Positions 37,236-44,895 of a stretch of 64,000 bases of DNA are shown piece by piece; position 1 is the stretch's first letter, and each line of letters begins with the position of its first letter. A program made the translations under genes and the position numbers. The stretch covers positions 1-64,000 of the forward strand of contig NZ_JACHXK010000014.1 of NCBI RefSeq assembly GCF_014192105.1, written 5' to 3'. The stretch is from Paenibacillus phyllosphaerae (lineage in GTDB: Bacteria; Bacillota; Bacilli; Paenibacillales; Paenibacillaceae). Below the pieces are notes generated by a model that ran no database searches, was not told where the DNA came from, and was given only the letters and a program-made list of their open reading frames with translations.

Positions 37236-38000
37236 GTGCTGCTCAAGGGGAAGAATGCGGTCGTTTATGGCGCAGGCGGCCATATAGGGGGTGCGGTGGC
37301 CCGCGCTTTTGCACGCGAAGGGGCGAACGTCTTTCTGGCTGGACGCACGATCGAGAAGTTGGAGCTCGTAGCGGAGCATATCCGCGCTGAGGGCGGAACG
37401 GCTCAATTCGCGCAGTTAGATGCACTCGATCACGAGATGATCGAAAGTCATCTTGAATCGGTTGTGCGGCAGGTCGGCACCGTCGATATTTCATTTAATG
37501 CCACTTGGATTCGCGGCGATTTGCAAGGTACGCCGCTGCTCGAGATATCATGCGAACATTTTACGCTCCCCGTGCTGACCGGGGTTCAGACCCACTTTCT
37601 GACGTCTACGGCAGCAGCACGGCATATGGCTAGGCAACGCTCCGGCGTCATCCTTACCTTGTCCGCCTCTTCGTCCGTCTTATCTGGACGCGACCGAAGA
37701 TTCCATAGGACCGGAGGATTCTCTACCGCATGCACGGCTATCGAGGGGCTCACCTACAGCCTGGCTGGCGAATTGGGTCCGCTTGGCATTCGCGTCGCAT
37801 GCTTGCGATCAGACGCGATCCCGGAGACGTGGTCATCCGATGCGAGCGAAATAAAGACGTATATGGAGGATGGTACCGCCCTTGGACGTCTACCGACCTT
37901 AAACGAGCTTGCCAATGCCGCCGTCCTCGCTGCCTCCGATCGGGCTAGCGCCATTACAGGGACCGTATTGAACGTGACTTGCGGCTCTATTATGAACTGA
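37236..38000 (+). CDS. Short-chain dehydrogenase/reductase-like protein lacking the catalytic Tyr/Lys
   Basis: A Rossmann fold with nucleotide motif VVYGAGGHIGGAVARAF and Arg-containing strand LAGRT (favouring NADP). Where SDRs have YxxxK, this protein reads FSTACTAIEGLTYSLAGELG, so both Tyr and Lys are replaced (Phe, Cys); the NNAG motif is also altered (FNATW). It may bind cofactor but is unlikely to use the standard mechanism. GTG start follows TAAGGAGG by 8 bases. Stands alone. Confidence 0.82.
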   Translation: MLLKGKNAVVYGAGGHIGGAVARAFAREGANVFLAGRTIEKLELVAEHIRAEGGTAQFAQLDALDHEMIESHLESVVRQVGTVDISFNATWIRGDLQGTPLLEISCEHFTLPVLTGVQTHFLTSTAAARHMARQRSGVILTLSASSSVLSGRDRRFHRTGGFSTACTAIEGLTYSLAGELGPLGIRVACLRSDAIPETWSSDASEIKTYMEDGTALGRLPTLNELANAAVLAASDRASAITGTVLNVTCGSIMN

Positions 38001-38050
38001 ACGGATAAGAGGTAACCGCTTCATCATGAAGGCTTGAATCAAGCCAAAAA

Positions 38051-38086
38051 AAGAGATGACTTCTGTTCGCACAAAAATCATCTCTT
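38051..38086. terminator. Shared terminator between the SDR-like and ddh genes
   Basis: Stem AAGAGATGA / TCATCTCTT with T-run on the minus strand (seven T), placed between the converging genes. Confidence 0.75.
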
Positions 38087-38104
38087 GCATGCTAAGGACT
38101 AAGT

Positions 38105-39088
38105 TTAGAGCAGTTCCTTGCGAAGCTGATCGCCGCTTTTCGGCGACAGATAAGCAAGCGGGATATCGAACACCGTTTTCGCGCCGACAGCCCCTTCTTT
38201 CGATAAACGGGCTGCGGCACGCGCATAAGCGGTGAGAACGCTTGCCGTAAATTCCGGATTGCTCTCCAGCTTCAGACCGAATTCGATAATCTGCTTCGTA
38301 TTCTCGCCTGTAATTCCGCTGCGGATAACAAATCCGCCGTGCGGCATACCGCTGTGCTCTGCTTTTAGCTGCTCTTCCGTAATAAAGGCAACCGTCGTAT
38401 CATAGTCGGCAAAATAGTTCGGCATGGTGACGATTGCCTTTTCGATCTCGGCTTTGTCTGCGCCTTCCTCGGCCACCACGTAGCAATCGCGTTTATGCTT
38501 CTCGCGCGTTTCCAGCTGCGGCGTTTCACCGGCGCGAATTCGCTCGATAACGCTTTCCACTGGAATCGTGTATTGCACCCCTGCTTTGACGCCGGGTACG
38601 CGGCGAATCGCGTCGGAGTGTCCTTGGCTGACACCTTTGCCCCAGAACGTGAAATTTTGGCCCACTGGGAGAATGGCCTCTGCCAGCATTCTGTTCATCG
38701 AGAACAGCCCCGGATCCCAACCTGTCGAGATAACGCTTACCACTCCGGCCTGAGAAGCCACAGCATCCACCGTATTAAAGAACTCTGGAATTTTGGCGTG
38801 GGTATCAAAGCTATCGACTGTATTAAACATCGATGCCATGTAAGGCGTCTGCTCCGGCAGATCCGTAGCCGATCCGCCACAAAGAATCATGACGTCGATT
38901 TGACCTTTATACGTTTCCGCAGCCGAAATATGCTCGAATCGAATCCCGTCTTCCGCCTTCATCGCGGCAGGATCCCGCCTCGTAAATACGGCGATCAGCT
39001 CCATATCTTCGTTCTGCATAATCGATTTTTTTACGCCTTGTCCGAGATTGCCGTAACCGACAATACCGATTTTCAACTTAGGAACCAT
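38105..39088 (-). CDS. ddh: meso-Diaminopimelate D-dehydrogenase
   Basis: NADP-dependent enzyme that makes meso-diaminopimelate in one step from tetrahydrodipicolinate, for lysine and cell-wall synthesis. Recognised from GIVGYGNLGQGVKKSI (cofactor loop), DVMILCGGSATDLPEQTPYM, FNTVDSFDTHAKIPEF, STGWDPGLFSMNRMLAEAIL and FWGKGVSQGHSDAIRRVPGV, all typical of Ddh from Corynebacterium and Bacillaceae. Length 327 fits. ATG lies 10 bases after GGAGG. No other lysine genes are adjacent. Confidence 0.95.
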   Translation of the reverse strand: MVPKLKIGIVGYGNLGQGVKKSIMQNEDMELIAVFTRRDPAAMKAEDGIRFEHISAAETYKGQIDVMILCGGSATDLPEQTPYMASMFNTVDSFDTHAKIPEFFNTVDAVASQAGVVSVISTGWDPGLFSMNRMLAEAILPVGQNFTFWGKGVSQGHSDAIRRVPGVKAGVQYTIPVESVIERIRAGETPQLETREKHKRDCYVVAEEGADKAEIEKAIVTMPNYFADYDTTVAFITEEQLKAEHSGMPHGGFVIRSGITGENTKQIIEFGLKLESNPEFTASVLTAYARAAARLSKEGAVGAKTVFDIPLAYLSPKSGDQLRKELL

Positions 39089-39189
39089 TGCTTAAAACCC
39101 TCCATCGCTGCTTGGTTATTTCTCTTTCATACCTAACATAACATGTTAAGTGCAAAGAGTACATCAAAATTTTCCCATCATAATAGAAA

Positions 39190-39218
39190 CAGCCCCATTC
39201 CATTCGGGTAGCGGGCTG
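39190..39218 (-). terminator. Probable terminator after the 39303-39752 gene
   Basis: Minus strand: stem CAGCCC / GGGCTG with a 17-base loop then TTTCTATT. Confidence 0.45.
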
Positions 39219-39302
39219 CTTTAAGGCTAAATTAGTTATATTCCAAGTACGAACTTTCTCCTGTAATCATCCTGAAATTCCCTCCGACCAAGGAGCCGTC
39301 GG

Positions 39303-39752
39303 TCAGTCAAACGAAATAATCTTCCAACCATCGTCCATTTTGAAATAGGCCACGCTTCCGCCATCTGGCGTCGATCCGTTCAAATACCCGATGCTGCCCA
39401 TCACTTCCTGCCGGCGGTAACTATTCACGAAGCTCGACGTTAACGTCAGGTTCTGAAGCGTAAGCTTGTTTTGTTTGGCGTCAAACCACGGATAGAGAGC
39501 GAGGCTGCCCGGTTGCTCGACTTCTAGCTTCGGATAGAGCGTCGTATTCAGTTTCTTGAAATCATGCGCGTTGGCATATTCAAAATACTGGCGAGTAACC
39601 TCGGCGATTTCCTTCGCATCCTCCGCGTTCAGATGAATGGAATTCTCGACCTTCATATGCTCTCCATGCGAGGAGTCGGCCGAGCTAGAAGCGGGCACGC
39701 CCGATCCGGCTGCCAGTGTCGCCGCAATTAGCGCTGAGTAAGGGATGAACAT
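39303..39752 (-). CDS. Hypothetical secreted protein
   Basis: The start at 39752 (ATG, 8 bases after GGAGG) gives a signal-like N-terminus (FIPYSALIAATLAAGSGVPA). The remainder (AEDAKEIAEVTRQYFEYANA to GGSVAYFKMDDGWKIISFD) has the alternating pattern of an NTF2/SnoaL-like or DUF4829-like cone fold, ending in the typical DGWKI strand. Function unknown; no operon partner. Confidence 0.7.
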   Translation of the reverse strand: MFIPYSALIAATLAAGSGVPASSSADSSHGEHMKVENSIHLNAEDAKEIAEVTRQYFEYANAHDFKKLNTTLYPKLEVEQPGSLALYPWFDAKQNKLTLQNLTLTSSFVNSYRRQEVMGSIGYLNGSTPDGGSVAYFKMDDGWKIISFD

Positions 39753-39946
39753 ACATTCCGCCTCCATATTGGATATTCCTTCCATCCTTTACTATGCCTC
39801 AGCAGATCTTCCTTTATGCCATAGATCGTTCTAGCCGCTCAAGCTTCTTGCCGGTTGCCCGCTGCTGATCTATATCACCCTTTATAATGATTGCGCCCTC
39901 GCCATTGCGGTGAAAATATGTACAAAGGCGTGAAGGAGTGAATCGC

Positions 39947-40777
39947 ATGATTAAGCAGTTCAGATATACGGACAAGCATCCCCTCTACCTGCGGCAAGTG
40001 GATCCGGAGGATACGGCCGGGCTCGGAGGCAAAGAAGAAATTGCCTCGGAGATGGACCGATTGAAGGAACAGCTTCAGGAACTGCAGGAGAAGCTGTATG
40101 CGAGCAAGTCCCATAGCGTGCTGATTATTTTCCAAGGAATGGACTGCAGCGGCAAGGATGGCGTGATCAAGAAAGTGCTGGCCGGGCTCAACCCGCAAGG
40201 CTTCCGCGCGGAGAGCTTCAAGAAGCCGACGGCCGAGGAGGCCTCGCATGATTTCCTTTGGCGCACCCACAGGCTGACGCCGGCCAAAGGTTTCATCACC
40301 GCCTTCAACCGTTCTTACTACGAAGAAGTGCTCATTACGCGGGTTCACGGCCAGATCGACAAGGACGAGGCCGAGCAGCGGCTCAAAGCGATTCGCAGCT
40401 TCGAGAAACATCTCACCGACAGCGGTACGCTCATCATCAAGATTTTCCTACACATCTCGGAGGAGTTTCAGCTGAGCAAAATCCAGGAACGGATGCAGAA
40501 TCCCGAGAAGCTCTGGAAGTTCGACCCGTCCGACCTGGAAGAGCGCCGATATTGGGACGAATACCGCAAAGCCTATGAGGCGGCTTTCGAAGCCACTGCA
40601 AGCAAGCGCAGCCCCTGGTATATCGTCCCCGCCAACAATCGCTGGTTCCGGGATTATCTCGTCCTTCGCATCCTCGTTGCAGAGTTTAAAGACCTTAACT
40701 TAAGCTATCCCCAAGTGGATATTAATCCGGCGCTTCACGTTCCCGTTAAGGCAGTCGAGACGGTCGAGACCGAATAG
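39947..40777 (+). CDS. ppk2: Polyphosphate kinase 2 family protein
   Basis: PPK2 enzymes transfer phosphate between polyphosphate and nucleotides. Motifs are Walker A FQGMDCSGKDGVIKKVLAGL, the lid-region KKPTAEEASHDFLWRTH and Walker B FNRSYYEEVLITRVH (Asn in place of the usual FDRS Asp). WYIVPANNRWFRDYLV near the C-terminus is also family-typical. Length 276 fits one-domain PPK2. ATG at 39947 follows AGGAG by 8 bases; the GTG at 39938 overlaps the ribosome binding site. Confidence 0.93.
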   Translation: MIKQFRYTDKHPLYLRQVDPEDTAGLGGKEEIASEMDRLKEQLQELQEKLYASKSHSVLIIFQGMDCSGKDGVIKKVLAGLNPQGFRAESFKKPTAEEASHDFLWRTHRLTPAKGFITAFNRSYYEEVLITRVHGQIDKDEAEQRLKAIRSFEKHLTDSGTLIIKIFLHISEEFQLSKIQERMQNPEKLWKFDPSDLEERRYWDEYRKAYEAAFEATASKRSPWYIVPANNRWFRDYLVLRILVAEFKDLNLSYPQVDINPALHVPVKAVETVETE

Positions 40778-40795
40778 ATGCTCTACCGAAAAAAC

Positions 40796-40824
40796 AAGCA
40801 GCTGATCGCTTCGATCAGCTGCTT
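40796..40824. terminator. Bidirectional terminator between ppk2 and the sigma factor gene
   Basis: Perfect stem AAGCAGCTGATCG / CGATCAGCTGCTT with loop CTT; six T follow on the minus strand. Confidence 0.8.
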
Positions 40825-40854
40825 CATTCATTTATGCTGCCTCTCCAAACGGCA

Positions 40855-41841
40855 TTACTCGCCCCGTCCATCTGCCCCAGAATCGGCAGCTTCGCGCCAA
40901 TCGAGATTCGGCCCTTTCTGCAGCTGCACCGGCATGCCGAGGGTTCTCCCTGCTGCGAGCAGCAGCTCCTTGCAGAAATAATAGCCGCGATGATAGACGA
41001 TCCGGTCGCCGTCGAACTCGAATTCGCGGACATCGTGGAGCGCAAGTCCATGCTCCGCGGTCTCGGCCAATACGATGAATACTTCCCTGCCCCATAGCAG
41101 CTGCAAGGAGACCTGCAAGACCGGTCCGCGATGCCGCATGGAGCCTTCCTCCATCTGTTCTTTGGAGTATTCCTGGAAACCGGGGCGGGCGTCGTTGTGC
41201 ATGCTGTCCTCGAACAACCCCAGTATGCCGTTCACATCGTCCGCTCTCAATGCTTCCAGCAACGTATCGAGCAACGGCGCGTGAACCGCTTCGCGCTTGG
41301 CTTCCTCCGCATCCTGCTGCAAGGTGCGGGACTTGCGGACATTGGCTCTAGCGCGATGCAGCGCCGCATAGACGGCACCTTCCGTTAACCGGACCATGCC
41401 GGCCACCTCGGAAGCGGAGAATCCGTACACCTCCATCAGCAGCAATACCGCAATCTGCCGCGGCGGAAGATGCTGCGCCAGCACTTCCAGCGCCTCGATC
41501 ATCCGGGAAGGGTCCACCGCCGCCTCCTCGTGCAATGCTTCCCAATCGGATGGATCATAACTTTCCGTCTGAAGCCGTTTCTTGCGAAGGCCATCGATAC
41601 GCGTATTCGTCGCGATGCGGAACAAGTACGACTTGATCGCGAGGGGATGCCAGATTTGAGCCAGCGTTGCAAAAGCCTTCATCAATGTCTCTTGAAACAA
41701 GTCCTCACCGTCCCAAGGCGATCCCGTCAAATAGCGGCAATAGTTCCAGAGCGCCTGGCGGTGGGGGATGACTAACTCCTCGAATTTGATCTGTAAAGCA
41801 CGCGTCTCATCCATAATCGAATCATAGCCGGATTGGGGCAT
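40855..41841 (-). CDS. ECF sigma factor with SnoaL-like C-terminal domain (SigJ/ECF41-like)
   Basis: Region 2 (PWDGEDLFQETLMKAFATLA, KSYLFRIATNTRIDGLRKKR) and region 4 (LPPRQIAVLLLMEVYGFSAS, LTEGAVYAALHRARANVRK) are followed by a 130-residue NTF2/SnoaL-like domain (LLEALRADDVNGILGLFEDS to VYHRGYYFCKELLLAAGRTL). In this class the extra domain replaces a separate anti-sigma factor. The ECF41 DGGGK linker motif was not seen, so it is a relative. ATG at 41841 has AGAGG at 9 bases; upstream frame to 41928 lacks one. Confidence 0.85.
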   Translation of the reverse strand: MPQSGYDSIMDETRALQIKFEELVIPHRQALWNYCRYLTGSPWDGEDLFQETLMKAFATLAQIWHPLAIKSYLFRIATNTRIDGLRKKRLQTESYDPSDWEALHEEAAVDPSRMIEALEVLAQHLPPRQIAVLLLMEVYGFSASEVAGMVRLTEGAVYAALHRARANVRKSRTLQQDAEEAKREAVHAPLLDTLLEALRADDVNGILGLFEDSMHNDARPGFQEYSKEQMEEGSMRHRGPVLQVSLQLLWGREVFIVLAETAEHGLALHDVREFEFDGDRIVYHRGYYFCKELLLAAGRTLGMPVQLQKGPNLDWREAADSGADGRGE

Positions 41842-42010
41842 GGGCAGCATCCTCTCAAGGTTCTCCTTATGTAAGACGGCAGTAGCCGCGCAACTCATAC
41901 GGGTGGTATAAAAAAATTTTCGAATCACATCCTAGCTATCCCCATCCTAATTCGACTTCATCGCCGCGCGATCCTGCCGCCGTTCGCCGCCCTTCAGATG
42001 AACGGCAAAA

Positions 42011-42032
42011 GGCCGCCGAAACCTGGGCAGCC
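42011..42032 (-). terminator. Terminator after the repeat-protein gene
   Basis: Minus strand: GGCTGCC / GGCGGCC (one G-U pair) with an 8-base loop, then TTTTGCC. Confidence 0.55.
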
Positions 42033-42057
42033 CTCCCGTCTGACTATAAAGTATGCA

Positions 42058-42300
42058 TTAAGCCTCCGGTTTCGCTTCCGCTTTGGCGGATGCCTCTGGC
42101 TTTGCTTCCGCTTTGGCGAATGCTTCCGGTTTAGCTTCCGCTTTGGCACTCGCTTCCGGTTTGGCCTCGGCTTTTGCTGTCGTCCGCGCTTCCGGCTTCG
42201 CTTCCGCTTTGGCGGCGCTAGCCGCACCCGGTACTACCAGCAACGCTGCGATCGCGGCAGTCAATGCCAGTTTGAATGGTTTGCTCATCGTTTTCGTCAT
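42058..42300 (-). CDS. Small secreted protein with tandem KAEAKPEA repeats
   Basis: Residues 1-29 are a signal peptide (KLALTAAIAALLVVPGAASA). The rest is almost entirely repeats of ten residues (AKAEAKPEAS-like), five copies, encoded by 30-bp tandem DNA repeats. The protein is thus an 80-residue extended, helical and highly charged tail; copy number could vary by slippage. ATG follows GGAGGG by 8 bases. Function unknown; a wall- or polyanion-binding role is only a guess. Divergent from the alpha/beta hydrolase gene. Confidence 0.65.
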   Translation of the reverse strand: MTKTMSKPFKLALTAAIAALLVVPGAASAAKAEAKPEARTTAKAEAKPEASAKAEAKPEAFAKAEAKPEASAKAEAKPEA

Positions 42301-42667
42301 GAGAGAGTCCCTCCATAGGTTTAACGTTCTCGAAGCGCTGTGGTTCAGCGGCTTTCGTTACCTTTATTCTGCCAGAGGTGGCGCGATCGCTGTAGTGTCC
42401 GTCGTCATCCGGCAGTCATGCCCGCTTCGCCCGGAAGTCACGGATGGTCATGAAGATGCTCATGTGACGATCGTCATGCAGCTGCCAAATTTTTGCTGCC
42501 CCCTCTATTGGACAGCTGTCTGCGAAGAGTGTAGGAGTCGAAAATCCTTGCGCCCAAATTGCGTCCATTCCTGACAACGGGGGTTTGAGCGGCCCTCCTC
42601 CTTGTTTACTTAAGCTCATAGCCCTACCCACACCAAGAATGCCACGCTAAGGAGGCAGCTCCCTCAC
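42301..42667. other. Divergent intergenic region between the repeat protein and the alpha/beta hydrolase
   Basis: No gene was found. A perfect 12-bp palindrome TGACGATCGTCA lies at 42465-42476 inside a longer near-palindrome (CATGTGACGATCGTCATG) and is a candidate operator. No convincing -35/-10 pair could be placed. Confidence 0.4.
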
Positions 42668-43414
42668 ATGAGCTCGCTATTGCGCTTCCGCCTATGGAAG
42701 CTTATCGTAACCCTGATCATCCTATCCGCGGCCATCTGCGCCGCGGTTTATGTTAAGCCCTATTCGCCTGACGCGGTTGCGGCCGCCAGCATGAACACGA
42801 CGCCTGACGTGATCGTCAGCGAGCAGAAGGATTGGATATCTTTTGTGCCCGCCCATCCGAGCAGTCCCAGTATTCTGTTCTATCCCGGCAGACTTGTGAA
42901 GCCGGAGAGTTATGCTCCGCTCGCGGCAGAGCTCGCTCAATCCGGACATCCGACGTATATTATTAAAATGCCGTTCGATCTGGCTATTCTCGGCATCGAT
43001 GAGGCCTTAAAGGTGATTGACGCGCATCCGGAAGAGCAATTCGTGATCGGCGGGCACGCGCTAGGCGGCGTGATGGCCGCCCGCTTCGCTTCGAAGCATC
43101 GCGAGCTGGTGGAAGGCGTCTTTTTCCTCGCCGCCTATCCCGATGCCCAAGCAGATCTGGTCGGAACCGGCCTGCCCGTACTCTCTCTCCTCGGCACGAA
43201 GGACGGCAAGGTGGATCCGTTAGCCTATAAGCGGGCAAGCCGCTATCTGCCTGCCCCGCTTACCCGCTACAAAGAGATCGCGGGCGGCAACCATGCGCAA
43301 TTCGGCAGCTACGGCAAGCAGGACGGCGATGGCAGGGCCGCGATATCCGCGGAAGAACAGCGGCGTAAGACCGTGGAAGCGATGACGAGCTGGATCGAGG
43401 CTGCAGTAGAATAA
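42668..43414 (+). CDS. Alpha/beta hydrolase-fold protein with Ala at the nucleophile position
   Basis: An N-terminal anchor (LIVTLIILSAAICAAVYV) is followed by a Dlh-type domain of about 200 residues (SPSILFYPGRLVKPESYAPL, LPVLSLLGTKDGKVD, GGNHAQFGSYG with the catalytic His region). The nucleophile elbow reads GGHALGG rather than GGHSLGG; the codon is GCG, so the Ser is truly replaced. The protein may be non-catalytic or use another mechanism. GGAGG lies 12 bases before ATG. Confidence 0.8.
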   Translation: MSSLLRFRLWKLIVTLIILSAAICAAVYVKPYSPDAVAAASMNTTPDVIVSEQKDWISFVPAHPSSPSILFYPGRLVKPESYAPLAAELAQSGHPTYIIKMPFDLAILGIDEALKVIDAHPEEQFVIGGHALGGVMAARFASKHRELVEGVFFLAAYPDAQADLVGTGLPVLSLLGTKDGKVDPLAYKRASRYLPAPLTRYKEIAGGNHAQFGSYGKQDGDGRAAISAEEQRRKTVEAMTSWIEAAVE

Positions 43415-43420
43415 GACATG

Positions 43421-43442
43421 AGCATCTTCCGAAGGGAGGTGC
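43421..43442 (+). terminator. Terminator of the alpha/beta hydrolase gene
   Basis: Stem AGCATCTTCC / GGGAGGTGCT (two G-U pairs, 2-3-base loop) followed by six T, 6 bases beyond the stop codon. Confidence 0.75.
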
Positions 43443-43511
43443 TTTTTTGCATGCTTACTGGCGTAGGTTAATTCCCAAGATAAGACTCATCTGCTAATCA
43501 GCTGCATACGA

Positions 43512-43542
43512 ACAAGACCATGACTCGCAGCCATGGTCTTGT
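43512..43542. terminator. Second terminator, facing the 43565 gene
   Basis: Stem CAAGACCATG / CATGGTCTTG with a 10-base loop and seven T on the plus strand; on the minus strand it follows the 92-residue gene. Confidence 0.65.
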
Positions 43543-43564
43543 TTTTTTGCACTATCGCCGTGCA

Positions 43565-43843
43565 TCAACCTTGCTTATATTCGCGCTCCAACCGCTCCTT
43601 GAGCGCATCGTTGCTGCCTTGCATCATGAACCGGATCTCATCCCACTGCGCCGTGATGGTGCGGATCGCAGCTGTATTGTCTTCCTGCGCCAAGCGGCTG
43701 ATGTCCTCCATCAGCGTCAGCAGGAGCGCTTCCTTCGCATTCACGAAGCTGGCCTCCACATTGGAGGTAGCCCGGTACTGCTCATAGAACCGTTTGAACC
43801 GCTCGATCGCGGTTTCGTTCGTGATTCCAGTTGCCGTGACCAT
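43565..43843 (-). CDS. Hypothetical 92-residue helical protein
   Basis: Mostly helical, hydrophilic and acidic (ETAIERFKRFYEQYRATSNV, LLTLMEDISRLAQEDNTAA). GGGGG lies 6 bases before ATG. No family recognised; by size and neighbours it may be a sporulation- or stationary-phase protein, but nothing proves this. Confidence 0.7.
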   Translation of the reverse strand: MVTATGITNETAIERFKRFYEQYRATSNVEASFVNAKEALLLTLMEDISRLAQEDNTAAIRTITAQWDEIRFMMQGSNDALKERLEREYKQG

Positions 43844-43875
43844 TTCTTCGCCCCCTGTCTATTCGCTTATAGCAA

Positions 43876-43905
43876 AAGCCGCAGGTGAACGAGCACCTGC
43901 AGCTT
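43876..43905 (-). terminator. Terminator of the 29-residue gene
   Basis: Minus strand: AAGCTGCAGGTG / CACCTGCGGCTT with a 6-base loop and TTTT; directly follows the small open frame at 43920-44009. Confidence 0.7.
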
Positions 43906-43919
43906 CATTGGACGTATCC

Positions 43920-44009
43920 TTACTTCTTGTTGGAGCCTGCTACTTCAGAATCCTTGTTGTTGCTTGTGTTCGGCTTTTTGCCTTTTTCCACGTCATTGTT
44001 CGGTGTCAT
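43920..44009 (-). CDS. Small hydrophilic protein, 29 residues
   Basis: ATG at 44009 is preceded by GGGGGGAGTG with 7-bases spacing, a strong ribosome binding site, and the frame ends at TAA just before an intrinsic terminator. The product begins MTPNNDVEKGKKPNTSNNK and is very rich in Asn and Lys, without hydrophobic residues. The combination of good ribosome binding site and terminator supports a real gene. No family recognised; tiny Asn/Lys-rich proteins of this sort occur among sporulation proteins. Confidence 0.6.
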   Translation of the reverse strand: MTPNNDVEKGKKPNTSNNKDSEVAGSNKK

Positions 44010-44100
44010 CCTGGTTCACTCCCCCCTGCTTCATCGCATGAATGGTTCATCCAATTCATTGGATTCACAGGAAAGTTTTGCTCGAACCGCGCTCAATTAT

Positions 44101-44337
44101 TCACGCTACCGTTATATCGCCCGCAGGATCCGAACCTGGGTGCTCGGATGCCGCAACCAGTGCTTCATCGACGAACAGGTCATTGAGCGAGCTGACCGTT
44201 CCGTCCGGCTCGACCTGATACACGTCCATTTTATCCCCGGTAATCGTCATCTCAATGCAGCAATCCCAGCAGAAATACTGCTTGGGGCCGATTTTGCCCA
44301 CGTCAATCGAGCTGCAGTTAATGCACTTCAACATCAT
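44101..44337 (-). CDS. Hypothetical zinc-ribbon-like protein
   Basis: Two Cys pairs (CINC and, 20 residues on, CWDCC) suggest a small zinc ribbon at the N-terminus; the C-terminal half is acidic (VEPDGTVSSLNDLFVDEALV). ATG at 44337 (third codon of the open frame) lies 6 bases after GGAGG, a better fit than the ATG at 44343 immediately behind it. Function unknown. Confidence 0.68.
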   Translation of the reverse strand: MMLKCINCSSIDVGKIGPKQYFCWDCCIEMTITGDKMDVYQVEPDGTVSSLNDLFVDEALVAASEHPGSDPAGDITVA

Positions 44338-44446
44338 CTTCATCCTCCTTCGATCACTTATGTATGATGGCTCTCGAATCTATCATCTCTCTTCTATGTT
44401 TCTATCATTGCCCAATCTGCTAGCTGCTATACTTCAACCTCTCAGC

Positions 44447-44623
44447 CTATCCGTCGAGCAGCGACATCGACAGCCATACGCCCGCCACGCAGGCCAGCGA
44501 TATGCCGATGACGAGAATCGGCCTGAAGATCCGCCACTTGTTCCACCAGCCCTGACGCTCCCCCTCGACCAAGAGATACACGAGCAGCAACGCTACAACC
44601 AAATCGATAACGAGTACCAGCAT
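44447..44623 (-). CDS. Small membrane protein with two transmembrane segments, 58 residues
   Basis: ATG at 44623 has AGGAA 6 bases before it. The product starts MLVLVIDLVVALLLVYLLVE, has a basic turn (RQGWWNKWRIF) and a second hydrophobic segment (PILVIGISLACVAGVWLSMS). This two-helix hairpin with a positively charged loop is a coherent membrane protein and is too short for ordinary ORF thresholds. It overlaps, in another frame, a spurious 65-codon frame. Function unknown. Confidence 0.6.
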   Translation of the reverse strand: MLVLVIDLVVALLLVYLLVEGERQGWWNKWRIFRPILVIGISLACVAGVWLSMSLLDG

Positions 44624-44852
44624 GCCAAGTTCCTTTCACGGAAAAATGCCGCCATCTATGTGTTTATCTACATCCTTGCACAATTGAACCGGCTTCAAAC
44701 TGTCGTATTCGGCAGCATGAATGGGATTTCCTTCCGACCGGCAAATTTCGCCGCTATTTACGCTCCTTTGTTCGCCAATGATCCCCTAACGTATGATCGA
44801 ATGCCATAATGCGCCTAACAACCAGCCGATGCTGATTATACGCATCGCAAAA

Positions 44853-44876
44853 AGAGCCATGCTTAAACATGGCTCT
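44853..44876 (-). terminator. Terminator of the exporter operon
   Basis: Minus strand: AGAGCCATG / CATGGCTCT, 6-base loop, then TTTTT; 20 bases beyond the ATPase stop codon. The 44624-44850 stretch holds no gene. Confidence 0.8.
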
Positions 44877-44895
44877 CCCAGCTATGCACCCGGTA

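Noticed and set aside
42083-42574. 163-codon plus-strand frame rich in ASGLASAL repeats
   Set aside because: Mirror image of the KAEAKPEA tandem repeat gene on the minus strand, which has a signal peptide and ribosome binding site.
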